Positions 8,936 through 15,643 of a stretch of DNA of 64,000 nt are shown here, in pieces; within the stretch, counting starts at the first letter, position 1, and the number at the start of each line of letters is the position of its first letter. Source of the DNA: Nonomuraea purpurea. GTDB taxonomy: Bacteria > Actinomycetota > Actinomycetes > Streptosporangiales > Streptosporangiaceae. A model generated the notes under the pieces. The model did no database searches. It was not told the DNA's origin and saw only the letters and a list, made by a program, of their open reading frames with translations. Both the position numbers and the translations under genes were made by a program. Location: contig NZ_JBHSBI010000026.1 in assembly GCF_042650645.1 (NCBI RefSeq), positions 98,680-162,679 of the forward strand. Direction: 5' to 3'.

Positions 8936-9838
8936 ATGCTTGAGCTGATCGACATCACCAAGGTCTACAAGGGAGGCAAACGCGCGGTCGACGGCTTGTC
9001 CATGACCCTCGGCCACGGAATGGTGGGCCTGCTCGGCCCCAACGGCGCGGGGAAGTCCTCCCTGATGCGGATCATCTCCACGGTGACCAGGCCCACCAGC
9101 GGAACCCTCCGCTACGAGGGCACCGACCTCACCGCCGACCCGGACGCGATCCGCCGCCACCTCGGCTACCTGCCGCAGGACTTCGGCGTCTACCCGCACC
9201 TGACCTCGCGCGAGTTCCTCGCCTACCTCGCCGCCGCCAAGGGCCTCTCCGCCCGCTCGGCCAAGGCGCGGATCGAGGAACTGCTCGAACTGGTCAACCT
9301 CACCGAGGCCGTGAAGCGGCCGCTGCGCGCCTACTCCGGCGGCATGCTGCGCCGGGTCGGCATCGCTCAGGCGCTGCTGGGCGACCCCCGGGTGATCGTG
9401 GTCGACGAACCCACCGCCGGCCTCGACCCCGAGGAGCGGGTCCGGTTCCGCAACCTGCTGAGCGACCTTTCCGCCGACCGCGTGGTGATGCTGTCGACCC
9501 ACATCGTCTCCGACGTGGAGTCCGTCGCCTCCGACATCGCGGTCATGGCCGGCGGGAGGCTGCTGCGCCGGGGTGCCCCGGAGGAGCTGATGGGGGACCT
9601 GAAGGGACGGGTCTGGGAGATCCTCGTCGACCCCTCCACCGTCTCCGCCGTGCAGAGCCACTACGTGGTCAGCCGCATGATCCGCACCTCGGCCGGGGTA
9701 CGGCTGCGGGTCCTGTCGGCCCAGCCCCCGGTCGGCGACGCCACCCAGGTCGCCCCGGACCTGGAGGACGCCTACCTCGGCGTCATCCGGGGGGCCGCGG
9801 ACCGGCGTTCCGACGACCGCCCGGCGGTGCGGCGATGA
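8936..9838 (+). CDS. ABC transporter ATP-binding protein
   Basis: 300 residues. Walker A is GPNGAGKS (34-41), followed by a Q-loop (LPQDFGVYPHLTSREF), the signature YSGGMLRRVGIAQALLGDP and Walker B/D-loop VIVVDEPTAGLD. The sequence type is that of exporters of the ABC-2 class (antibiotic, lipid or peptide export). ATG at 8936 follows GGAGAAGGCGGAGA. It overlaps the permease gene by ATGA and is its energy-coupling partner at the inner face of the membrane. Confidence 0.95.
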   Translation: MLELIDITKVYKGGKRAVDGLSMTLGHGMVGLLGPNGAGKSSLMRIISTVTRPTSGTLRYEGTDLTADPDAIRRHLGYLPQDFGVYPHLTSREFLAYLAAAKGLSARSAKARIEELLELVNLTEAVKRPLRAYSGGMLRRVGIAQALLGDPRVIVVDEPTAGLDPEERVRFRNLLSDLSADRVVMLSTHIVSDVESVASDIAVMAGGRLLRRGAPEELMGDLKGRVWEILVDPSTVSAVQSHYVVSRMIRTSAGVRLRVLSAQPPVGDATQVAPDLEDAYLGVIRGAADRRSDDRPAVRR

Positions 9839-11451
9839 ACCTGAGCGCCCTGCCCGGCCTGACCGCCGGGGACTTCAAGGACCGGGTGCGCCGCCCCGTC
9901 TACCTGGTGGTCCTGCTGGCCGCCGTCGGCCTCGGCTACCTGGCCGTGCCCCCGGCCGACGGCCGATGGGTGATCCTCGCGCTCGGCGAGTACCGGGGCA
10001 CCTACAACAGCGCGTACGTCGGTGTGGCGACCGCCCTGGCTGGGGCGCTCTGGCTCACCCTGGGCGGCTTCTACGTCGTCCGCAAGGGCATCGCCCGGGA
10101 CGAGGAGACCCGCGTCGGCCAGATCCTGGCCGCCACCCCCGTCCGTAACGCCCTGTTCCTGGCCTCCAAGTTCCTCAGCAGCTTCCTGGTGCTGGCCTCG
10201 ATGCTCGGCGTGCTGGCGGTGACCGCGCTCGCCATGCAGCTGGTGCGCGGTGAGGACCGGGGGATCGACCTGGTCGCCCTGCTCAAGCCCTTCCTGGTGA
10301 TGGCGCTGCCCCTGCTGGCGCTGACGGCCGCCGCGGCCGTGCTCTTCGAGACCGTCCCGGTGCTGCGCGGCGGGGTCGGCAACGTGATCTGGTTCTTCGT
10401 CGCCCTGGTGGTGGGGATCGGCGGGCAGTCCTCCAGCGCCCCGCTCGGCGGGCTCGGCGTCGGCCGGGCCACCGACTCGATGGGGGCGGCCCTGACCGAG
10501 GAGTTCGGGAAGGGCGGCGACCGCGCCTTCAGCCTTGGGCTCACGCAGGTCGCCGAACCGCTCACGCCATTCCGCTGGGACGGGTTCGAACTCGGCGGCG
10601 GGTTCCTCGCGAGCCGCCTGCTGATCGTGGTGATCGCGGTGGCGCTGGCCCTGCTGCCCGCCCTCTGGTTCGGCCGTTTCGACCCCTCGCGCGCCCGGCG
10701 CGGCGACGCCGCGCGGGTCCCCGCCGAGGACGAGGCCGACGCCGGTTCCCTGGCCGGGGCGGACGCCCCCGGGCCCGCCGTCCCCGTGTACCGCCCGGCG
10801 CCCACCGCCGCCCTCACGCTGCCGAAGACGGCCACCGAGAGCGGCGGCACCTTCGGCAGGCTCCTCGCCGGGGAGGTGCGCATCCTGGTGGGCGGCGTCT
10901 CCCCGTGGTGGTGGGTGGTGGCCGCCGCGCTGACCGTGACCGGATTCGCCGTGCCGGGCGACCTCGTGACCGGGCTCGTCCTCCCCGCGGTCTGGATCTG
11001 GCCCGTGCTGATCTGGTCCCGCCTTGGCAGCCAGCAGGTGGAGCACGGCATGGAGGGCCTGCTGGGCGCCTACCCGGCGGTCCGCCGGAGGCTGCTGGCG
11101 GAATGGGGGTCCGGCGTCGTGCTGACGGCTGTCCTGGGCGTGGCACCGCTGATCCGCATGGCGCTCGCGGCGGACGTCCCGGGCCTCGCCGCCTGGCTGG
11201 CCGGTGTGCTGTTCATCCCCTCACTGGCCATGCTGCTCGGCGTCGTGTGCCGCACCCACCGGGTGTTCCAGGCGGTCTACCTGCCGATCTGGTACCTCGT
11301 GGTCAACAAGGTGGCGGCCGTCGACTTCATGGGCGCCGTACGCGACGCGGGCGCGCCGACCGGGCCCACGCCCCTCTTCTACGCGGCGGCACTGCTCATG
11401 CTCGGCGCGGCCTTCCTGGCCGCCGAAACCAGGCGCAACCTCTCGGCCTGA
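9835..11451 (+). CDS. ABC-2-type transporter permease
   Basis: 538 residues with two hydrophobic halves of about six helices each, separated by a soluble Pro/Ala-rich linker around residues 285-340 (VPAEDEADAGSLAGADAPG). It keeps the marker VVRKGIARDEETRVGQILAATPV in the first cytoplasmic loop, as in actinobacterial multi-helix ABC permeases. It is translationally coupled to the ATPase gene. Together they form an exporter probably switched on by the adjacent two-component pair; the cargo is unknown. Confidence 0.9.
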   Translation: MNLSALPGLTAGDFKDRVRRPVYLVVLLAAVGLGYLAVPPADGRWVILALGEYRGTYNSAYVGVATALAGALWLTLGGFYVVRKGIARDEETRVGQILAATPVRNALFLASKFLSSFLVLASMLGVLAVTALAMQLVRGEDRGIDLVALLKPFLVMALPLLALTAAAAVLFETVPVLRGGVGNVIWFFVALVVGIGGQSSSAPLGGLGVGRATDSMGAALTEEFGKGGDRAFSLGLTQVAEPLTPFRWDGFELGGGFLASRLLIVVIAVALALLPALWFGRFDPSRARRGDAARVPAEDEADAGSLAGADAPGPAVPVYRPAPTAALTLPKTATESGGTFGRLLAGEVRILVGGVSPWWWVVAAALTVTGFAVPGDLVTGLVLPAVWIWPVLIWSRLGSQQVEHGMEGLLGAYPAVRRRLLAEWGSGVVLTAVLGVAPLIRMALAADVPGLAAWLAGVLFIPSLAMLLGVVCRTHRVFQAVYLPIWYLVVNKVAAVDFMGAVRDAGAPTGPTPLFYAAALLMLGAAFLAAETRRNLSA

Positions 11452-11461
11452 TCCAACCGCG

Positions 11462-11478
11462 CGCCCCGCCCCGGGGCG
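11462..11478. terminator. Hairpin between convergent genes
   Basis: CGCCCCG (11462-11468) and CGGGGCG (11472-11478) pair around CCC. It lies 10 bp after the permease stop and 28 bp before the end of the methyltransferase gene, so it could serve both strands. Confidence 0.45.
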
Positions 11479-11505
11479 TCGCCGCGTAGGGTGATGCATT
11501 GGACT

Positions 11506-12420
11506 TTAGGGCAGGCGCCCGCGCTCGGGATCGTCCAGCCAGATCCGCTGCCCTTCGGGGGTGACGGTCATGCCGAAACGGTCGCGGCCGGGCTCGCCCC
11601 AGGACACCCAGCGGAAGTAGGCGTCGGTGACCTCGTCCCAGAGGGGCCGGTCGCCTACCTGGTACACCTCGTACTCTTCGGCGTCCGGTCGCCATCTCAC
11701 CGTTCCCCATGAGTACGGGTCGGCGGGGTCGGCCAGCCACAGGCGGTAGAGTGCGCCGTCCTCGTCGTGGCCGTCGCCGAAGCCGGGACAGTACGGGAGC
11801 ACGATCACCGCGCCGGGCCTGGACTGCTCGATCCAGGCGTGGGGGACGGTTCGGATACCGCAGGTGACGTGGACTCGATCGTAGGGTGCGCGGCCGGCGT
11901 GTCCGTGCGCGCCGTCTCCGATGATCAGCTGGGGATGGGTTCCGGCGGTGGCGAGGTTCTTGCCGGCCTGGTCGGCGACCTTGGCGTCCACTTCGATCGA
12001 GGTCACGCTGCCATGCTCGCCGACCAGGTGGGACAGCAGCGCGGCGGTCCAGCCGGTGCCGGTGCCGATCTCCAGGATGTGGTGGCCGGGCCCGGCGTTC
12101 AGCAGGCGCAGCAGGCTGACCACGGTGCTGGGGGCTGAGGCCGAGGAGGTGTAGTCGCCCCGGCCTGAGGTGAGCTCCGTGGCGCCGTCGTCGAGTTGGG
12201 TGACGATGGTGGCGTCGCTGTAGACGGCGTCCCACCATGCGGCGGGGTCGGCTTCGCGATCGATGGGGTGGCCGACGTCGTTGGCGCAGGCCAGCCCGAA
12301 AGGCGGGACGAAGAGGTGGCGGGGAACGGCGTGGAAGAGGACTCGTACGCTCTCACCGCAGGGGACGGTGGCGCTGACCTCTGCGATCAGTGCGTCGGTT
12401 CTGCGGACGACGTCGGTCAT
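11506..12420 (-). CDS. PIMT-like O-methyltransferase, RiPP-modifying type (imiditide-like)
   Basis: 304 residues. Residues 1-210 are a protein-L-isoaspartate O-methyltransferase fold: substrate motif SASAPSTVVSLL (93-104), SAM motif I ILEIGTGTGW (115-124), acidic SIEVD (141-145) and HVTCGIRTVPHAWIEQ (184-199). A further 95 residues (GALYRLWLADPADPYSWG to the end) are absent from housekeeping PIMTs but usual in those coupled to RiPP precursors. Its start overlaps the stop of a 53-residue peptide gene (ATGA). It probably methylates Asp in that peptide, after which aspartimide forms. No ATP-grasp, lanthionine or lasso enzyme is nearby, so it appears to be a stand-alone modifying enzyme. Confidence 0.85.
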   Translation of the reverse strand: MTDVVRRTDALIAEVSATVPCGESVRVLFHAVPRHLFVPPFGLACANDVGHPIDREADPAAWWDAVYSDATIVTQLDDGATELTSGRGDYTSSASAPSTVVSLLRLLNAGPGHHILEIGTGTGWTAALLSHLVGEHGSVTSIEVDAKVADQAGKNLATAGTHPQLIIGDGAHGHAGRAPYDRVHVTCGIRTVPHAWIEQSRPGAVIVLPYCPGFGDGHDEDGALYRLWLADPADPYSWGTVRWRPDAEEYEVYQVGDRPLWDEVTDAYFRWVSWGEPGRDRFGMTVTPEGQRIWLDDPERGRLP

Positions 12421-12578
12421 TTGCCGCTGCCGCTGCCATCGCTCCCGTCGCTGCCGCTGCCGTCCTTGTCGTCGTTGGCGCCGCCGCGCTTGCCTCCGCT
12501 CGCCTTCCTGTCCGGATTGGGTTTGGCGGGCTTCAGGGGCTCGTCCTTCTTCTTTCCGCCTGCGTGCTTACCGCCCAT
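12417..12578 (-). CDS. Small Lys- and Asp-Gly-rich peptide, candidate imiditide precursor
   Basis: 53 residues read directly from the minus strand: start MGGKHAGGKKKDEPLKPAK, end DGSGSDGSDGSGSGK. It has ten Lys, two Arg, seven Asp and one Glu (net about +4) and no Cys. Three Asp-Gly steps (residues 39-40, 44-45, 47-48) are the context most prone to aspartimide and isoaspartate formation. GAAGGAGT lies 6-7 bp before the ATG. The stop overlaps the methyltransferase start, so the two are translationally coupled. Basic precursors beside a lone PIMT are, from memory, the hallmark of imiditides. The modified residue is not known. Confidence 0.75.
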   Translation of the reverse strand: MGGKHAGGKKKDEPLKPAKPNPDRKASGGKRGGANDDKDGSGSDGSDGSGSGK

Positions 12579-12625
12579 TGATAGGACTCCTTCGCCTCAT
12601 CCGGATGCTTGGTGTAAGCGTAAGG

Positions 12626-12829
12626 TCACTCTATGGATTCGGCCACGCCCGGCCAGTTGACGCGGTGCGACGGATGCCAGGTGTCGCCCGCCGGTTCCCC
12701 CGCCATGTTCCAACTCCACGACACGACCGGCGTGATGCGGGTGTAGATGCCGGGCCCCACCAGGCGATTGCCAGATCGAGCCGGCCGCACTCTGTCATGA
12801 CCGGCACCGGGGGTTCGGCATGAGGTGGG
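12626..12829 (-). other. Gap with a possible protease-like gene scrap
   Basis: Between the TetR stop and the peptide gene an open minus-strand frame lacks a credible start and ends at 12626. It contains GPGIYTRIT followed by SWSW, reminiscent of the C-terminal PGVYTRV segment of trypsin-like proteases. It could be a gene remnant or chance. The promoter of the peptide/methyltransferase unit must also lie in this gap; I see no clear -35/-10 pair. Confidence 0.25.
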
Positions 12830-13429
12830 TCAATCGGAGGCGGCGGGTGTCGGCCAGGTGGACATGGCGAGGGCGGCGACCCGGAGCAGGTCGTCCTCGC
12901 TTGCCCCGTCCCGCGCCTGTGTGGACATTCCCTGGATCACGACCGCGAAGAACGCCGCCATCCCCTCGGTGTCGGTGTCGGCGGGTAGTGTTCCGGCTGC
13001 CACGTCATCGTCGATGCGCTTCTTGAGTGCGGCCCTGGTCTCCTGTCTGAACCTCCGCAGCAAGGCTTCCACCTCGGCCGACTCGGGCCCGCAGTTCACC
13101 GCCGCCGTGATGATCAGGCACCCCGCCGGATGCTCCGCGCTGGTGAACTCGGCCGCCGAATCGCGAAGCACCCGCTCGATGGCCCGCCGCCCGGTCGGCT
13201 CCTCGGCGAGCGCGTGGGTGGTGGCGGCGCCGTACGTCTGCTGGTAACGCCGTACCGCCTCCTCGAACAGCCGCCGCTTGTCGCCGAAGGCCGCGTACAG
13301 GCTGGGTGGTTTGATCCCCATCACGGCGGTGAGTTCGGCCACCGACGTCGCCTCGTAGCCGCGCTCCCAGAACGCCCGCAACGCGCTCTCCAGCGCCGCC
13401 TCCCTGTCGAACGTCCGTTGTCTGGCCAT
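12830..13429 (-). CDS. TetR-family transcriptional regulator
   Basis: 199 residues. The N-terminal helix-turn-helix is clear (ALRAFWERGYEATSVAELTA, then VMGIKPPSLYAAFGDKRRLF), and the C-terminal part is of the TetR_C_16/AefR type (HPAGCLIITAAVNCGPESAE). It is divergent from an alpha/beta hydrolase gene, and the spacer holds two identical 12-bp palindromes. It probably represses the hydrolase gene and itself. Confidence 0.93.
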   Translation of the reverse strand: MARQRTFDREAALESALRAFWERGYEATSVAELTAVMGIKPPSLYAAFGDKRRLFEEAVRRYQQTYGAATTHALAEEPTGRRAIERVLRDSAAEFTSAEHPAGCLIITAAVNCGPESAEVEALLRRFRQETRAALKKRIDDDVAAGTLPADTDTEGMAAFFAVVIQGMSTQARDGASEDDLLRVAALAMSTWPTPAASD

Positions 13430-13441
13430 GCGCTCATTCTA

Positions 13442-13453
13442 TAGCGATCGCTA
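13442..13453. promoter_or_regulatory. TetR operator, copy 1
   Basis: The perfect palindrome TAGCGATCGCTA lies 13 bp upstream of the TetR start codon. An identical copy is centred 28 bp away. Together they occupy the promoter space of both divergent genes. Confidence 0.75.
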
Positions 13454-13469
13454 TGCTACGGTTTATCTG

Positions 13470-13481
13470 TAGCGATCGCTA
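13470..13481. promoter_or_regulatory. TetR operator, copy 2
   Basis: Second perfect TAGCGATCGCTA, 59 bp before the hydrolase start. The 28-bp centre-to-centre distance is close to three helical turns, which would put both bound dimers on about the same face of the DNA. Confidence 0.75.
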
Positions 13482-13539
13482 AAGAAAGGTGGCGGGAGAA
13501 TCGACGCCACCGGCGGCGGCAACCTCTAGGAGCACGACC

Positions 13540-14313
13540 ATGCCCACGATCACCCACCGCTCGGGCGCCGTTCACCACGGCCGGGCGGGCAGCGGCCCCG
13601 GACTGGTCCTGGTGCACGGCAGCGGCGGTGACGCCGCCACCAACTACGACCACCTCGTGCCGGGTTTCTCCGACATCCGCACCGTCATCACCCCCGACTA
13701 CGCGGGCAGCGGCCAGACCGCGGACCCGGGTGGGGAGCTCACCCTCGACCTGCTGGCGGACCAGGTCCTGGCCACCTTTGATGGCCCGTCCGACCTCGTC
13801 GGCTTCTCGCTGGGCGCGGCCGTGGCCGCGACGATCGCCGCCGGACACCCGGAGATGGTCAGGAGGCTCGTCCTCATCGCCGGCTGGACGCACGTCGACG
13901 ACAGCCGCCTCGAACTCGGCCTACGCACCTGGGGGCGGCTGGCCACGACCGATCGGGAGAGCTTCGCCGCGTACGGGCCGCTGGTGGGGTTCAGCCCGGG
14001 GTTCGTGAGCAGGGTCGGGACACAGGCCCTGATGGCCGCGCCGCCGCCGCCCGGGGCGCTGCGTCAGATCGAGCTGGACCTGCGGCTCGACATCAGGGAC
14101 CTGCTGCCCAGGATCACCGCGCCCACGCTGGTCGTCGGGAACAGTCAGGACCATCTGATTCCCGTTCAGCACCATCGGGCCCTGCATGCCGCGCTGCCCG
14201 GCAGCCGGTATGTCGAGTTCGACAGCGGCCACGTGGTCCTGCACGAGCACCCGGCCGAAATCACGGCGCTGATCAGGGAATTCATCACGAGCCCGGCTCC
14301 GGCTGAGGTCTGA
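13540..14313 (+). CDS. Alpha/beta-fold hydrolase
   Basis: 257 residues. The oxyanion HGSGGDA motif lies near residue 25 and the nucleophile elbow reads GFSLGA (Ser at about residue 91). A catalytic Asp is likely in TLVVGNSQDHLIP, and His in DSGHVVLHEHPAE. This is a small esterase/lyase-type enzyme in the cytoplasm. ATG at 13540 follows CTAGGAG. It should be induced when a ligand releases the divergent TetR repressor, which suggests a role against a small toxic ester or lactone. Confidence 0.9.
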   Translation: MPTITHRSGAVHHGRAGSGPGLVLVHGSGGDAATNYDHLVPGFSDIRTVITPDYAGSGQTADPGGELTLDLLADQVLATFDGPSDLVGFSLGAAVAATIAAGHPEMVRRLVLIAGWTHVDDSRLELGLRTWGRLATTDRESFAAYGPLVGFSPGFVSRVGTQALMAAPPPPGALRQIELDLRLDIRDLLPRITAPTLVVGNSQDHLIPVQHHRALHAALPGSRYVEFDSGHVVLHEHPAEITALIREFITSPAPAEV

Positions 14314-14441
14314 TCGTCGCCTTCCGGCCGCGTTTGCGGTTCTTTGCGGCTCCAGCAGGTCTGATCGACGCTTTCGGTTTTTTTGCGGCTCCGGCTGAGC
14401 GGTGCTTTCCGGCCGTGCGTTTTTCCCGTCTTTACGGCTCC
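14295..14441 (+). repeat. Imperfect tandem repeats with T-runs
   Basis: Three imperfect units of 53, 39 and 49 bp each begin with GGCTCC (14295, 14348, 14387), and a fourth start occurs at 14436. They share pieces such as GGTCTGATCG and TTTCCGGCCG and end in short T-runs, unusual in this GC-rich DNA. The first unit includes the stop codon of the hydrolase gene. The role is unknown; multiple weak terminators are one possibility. Confidence 0.5.
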
Positions 14442-14497
14442 GCACGGGAGGGCCCACCCGCCGGCCGTGGCCGGGCTCAGTCCAGGGAAACGCTCAC

Positions 14498-14533
14498 CGT
14501 GCGCACGTGGCGGGCCGCCGCGACGTGCGCACG
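14498..14533. terminator. Strong hairpin between convergent genes
   Basis: CGTGCGCACGT (14498-14508) and ACGTGCGCACG (14523-14533) form a perfect 11-bp stem. The loop region itself contains GGCGG and CCGCC that can pair. It lies 23 bp before the end of the minus-strand regulator gene and probably ends transcription from both sides. Confidence 0.6.
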
Positions 14534-14555
14534 GGCGCCGGCCAAGTGGTTCGGG

Positions 14556-15191
14556 TCAGGGTTCCGCGCGCCGGTCGATGCCGAGTGTGGCGATGAGGTC
14601 TTCGTGGAGTTCGAACCAGACACGATGGCAGGAGTCGACGTCCGTGCGGTCGACCCAGGCGCCCTCCCCGGCTCGGGCACGCGCCAGGGCCGTGCCGAAT
14701 CGCGTGTCGTATCCGCGGAACCGGGTCAGGACGCTCCCGAGCCGGTCCACGAGCGGCGTGAGAGCGTGGTCGATGCCCGCGAGCTCGTGGAGGATTCTGG
14801 CGTCCCAGGCGTGATCGGAGTGGTCGTTGGCGGCGAGCCGGTCGCCGGGGGTGGGGCGGAGCTGCCAGTCGGTGCAGGCCCGTAGCAGGAGGGCGTTCAG
14901 CGGGAGGAACTCGCGGTAGACGTCACGGACCTCGTCGGCACCGCCGACGAGGTCGAGCTCGGCCGCCAGTTGGCGCTCGTTCTCTGTCCGGCCCGGTTCT
15001 GTCAACGACCAGCCTCCGGTGCCGGCGAAGGCGGTGTGCTCGACCCAGCCGCGCGCCTGGGCGTCGTACAGCAATTCTTTCGTCTCGGCCGTGTCGAGAC
15101 CGTATCGCTGCGCGATCACCGGGGTGTCGGCGTACCCGTTGACGCGCACGGCGTGCAGGGCCAGGAGGTCGGGCGAAGAGTTGCGGGTCAT
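14556..15191 (-). CDS. Winged-helix-like regulatory protein
   Basis: 211 residues. The first 75 look like a winged helix: DLLALHAVRVNGYADTPVIA, then QRYGLDTAETKELLYDAQAR and a wing containing GGWSLTEPGR. The rest is helical, with Trp and His residues and no catalytic signature. The start at 15191 overlaps the stop of the preceding small helix-turn-helix gene by ATGA. The two genes face the PEP-utilising enzyme gene and probably regulate it or bind its product. Confidence 0.65.
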   Translation of the reverse strand: MTRNSSPDLLALHAVRVNGYADTPVIAQRYGLDTAETKELLYDAQARGWVEHTAFAGTGGWSLTEPGRTENERQLAAELDLVGGADEVRDVYREFLPLNALLLRACTDWQLRPTPGDRLAANDHSDHAWDARILHELAGIDHALTPLVDRLGSVLTRFRGYDTRFGTALARARAGEGAWVDRTDVDSCHRVWFELHEDLIATLGIDRRAEP

Positions 15192-15601
15192 GAGTCGGCG
15201 TCCTGTCGTGCTGTGAGGCGGTTGAAGTGCTGCTGGCATGCCTGCGGCGAGTTGAACCCCATCGCGTGCGCTATCTGCGCCCAGGTCAGTCCGGCGCTCC
15301 TGGCCGTGAACAGCAGCGCGGATTCGAGTCCTTCGACCTCGGAGCGTGCGGCGGGCAGGAGGGCGAGCGCGCTCAGGACGTCCTCGGGGCCCAGGTCGGC
15401 GTGGCGCCAGACGGCGTAGCGCACGAGGTCGACCGCAGACGGGGGGACGGGCGGGGGCTGCCACGGGCGGGGGGCGAGTGTGTCCGCGCCCAGGTCCAGA
15501 AGATGCTGACGCGCGTCCCGCTCACGTTGGACCTGTGCGTGGTCGGTGTGCGCGTCGTGATCGATGTCCTGCTTGCGTGGCATGCCACTCATGATGAACA
15601 A
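15188..15601 (-). CDS. Small DNA-binding protein with C-terminal helix-turn-helix
   Basis: Up to 137 residues; starts at 15601, 15592 and 15583 are possible and none has a strong ribosome-binding site. The C-terminus is a typical sigma-like/actinobacterial HTH (FTARSAGLTWAQIAHAMGFN, then SPQACQQHFNRL); the N-terminus is hydrophilic and His/Asp-rich. A TTGACA hexamer and TGTTGA repeats sit in the 40 bp before the start and probably contain its operator. It is divergent from the PEP-utilising enzyme gene and coupled to the next regulator gene. Confidence 0.75.
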   Translation of the reverse strand: MFIMSGMPRKQDIDHDAHTDHAQVQRERDARQHLLDLGADTLAPRPWQPPPVPPSAVDLVRYAVWRHADLGPEDVLSALALLPAARSEVEGLESALLFTARSAGLTWAQIAHAMGFNSPQACQQHFNRLTARQDADS

Positions 15602-15632
15602 TCAACAGAATGTTGTCAACAAACTGTTGAAA
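15601..15632. promoter_or_regulatory. Repeat-rich divergent promoter region
   Basis: ATCAACAG and CTGTTGAA stand as inverted arms around TGTTGTCAACAAA, giving several copies of the half-site TGTTGA/TCAACA. The block separates the divergent HTH and PEP-enzyme genes and is noticeably AT-rich, so it probably binds one of the two small regulators. Confidence 0.45.
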
Positions 15633-15643
15633 GGCAGGAGCGG

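Noticed and set aside
11506..12420. Graspetide (ATP-grasp-modified RiPP) cluster
   Set aside because: The methyltransferase resembles those of ATP-grasp peptide systems, but no ATP-grasp ligase or typical precursor is present in the neighbourhood.
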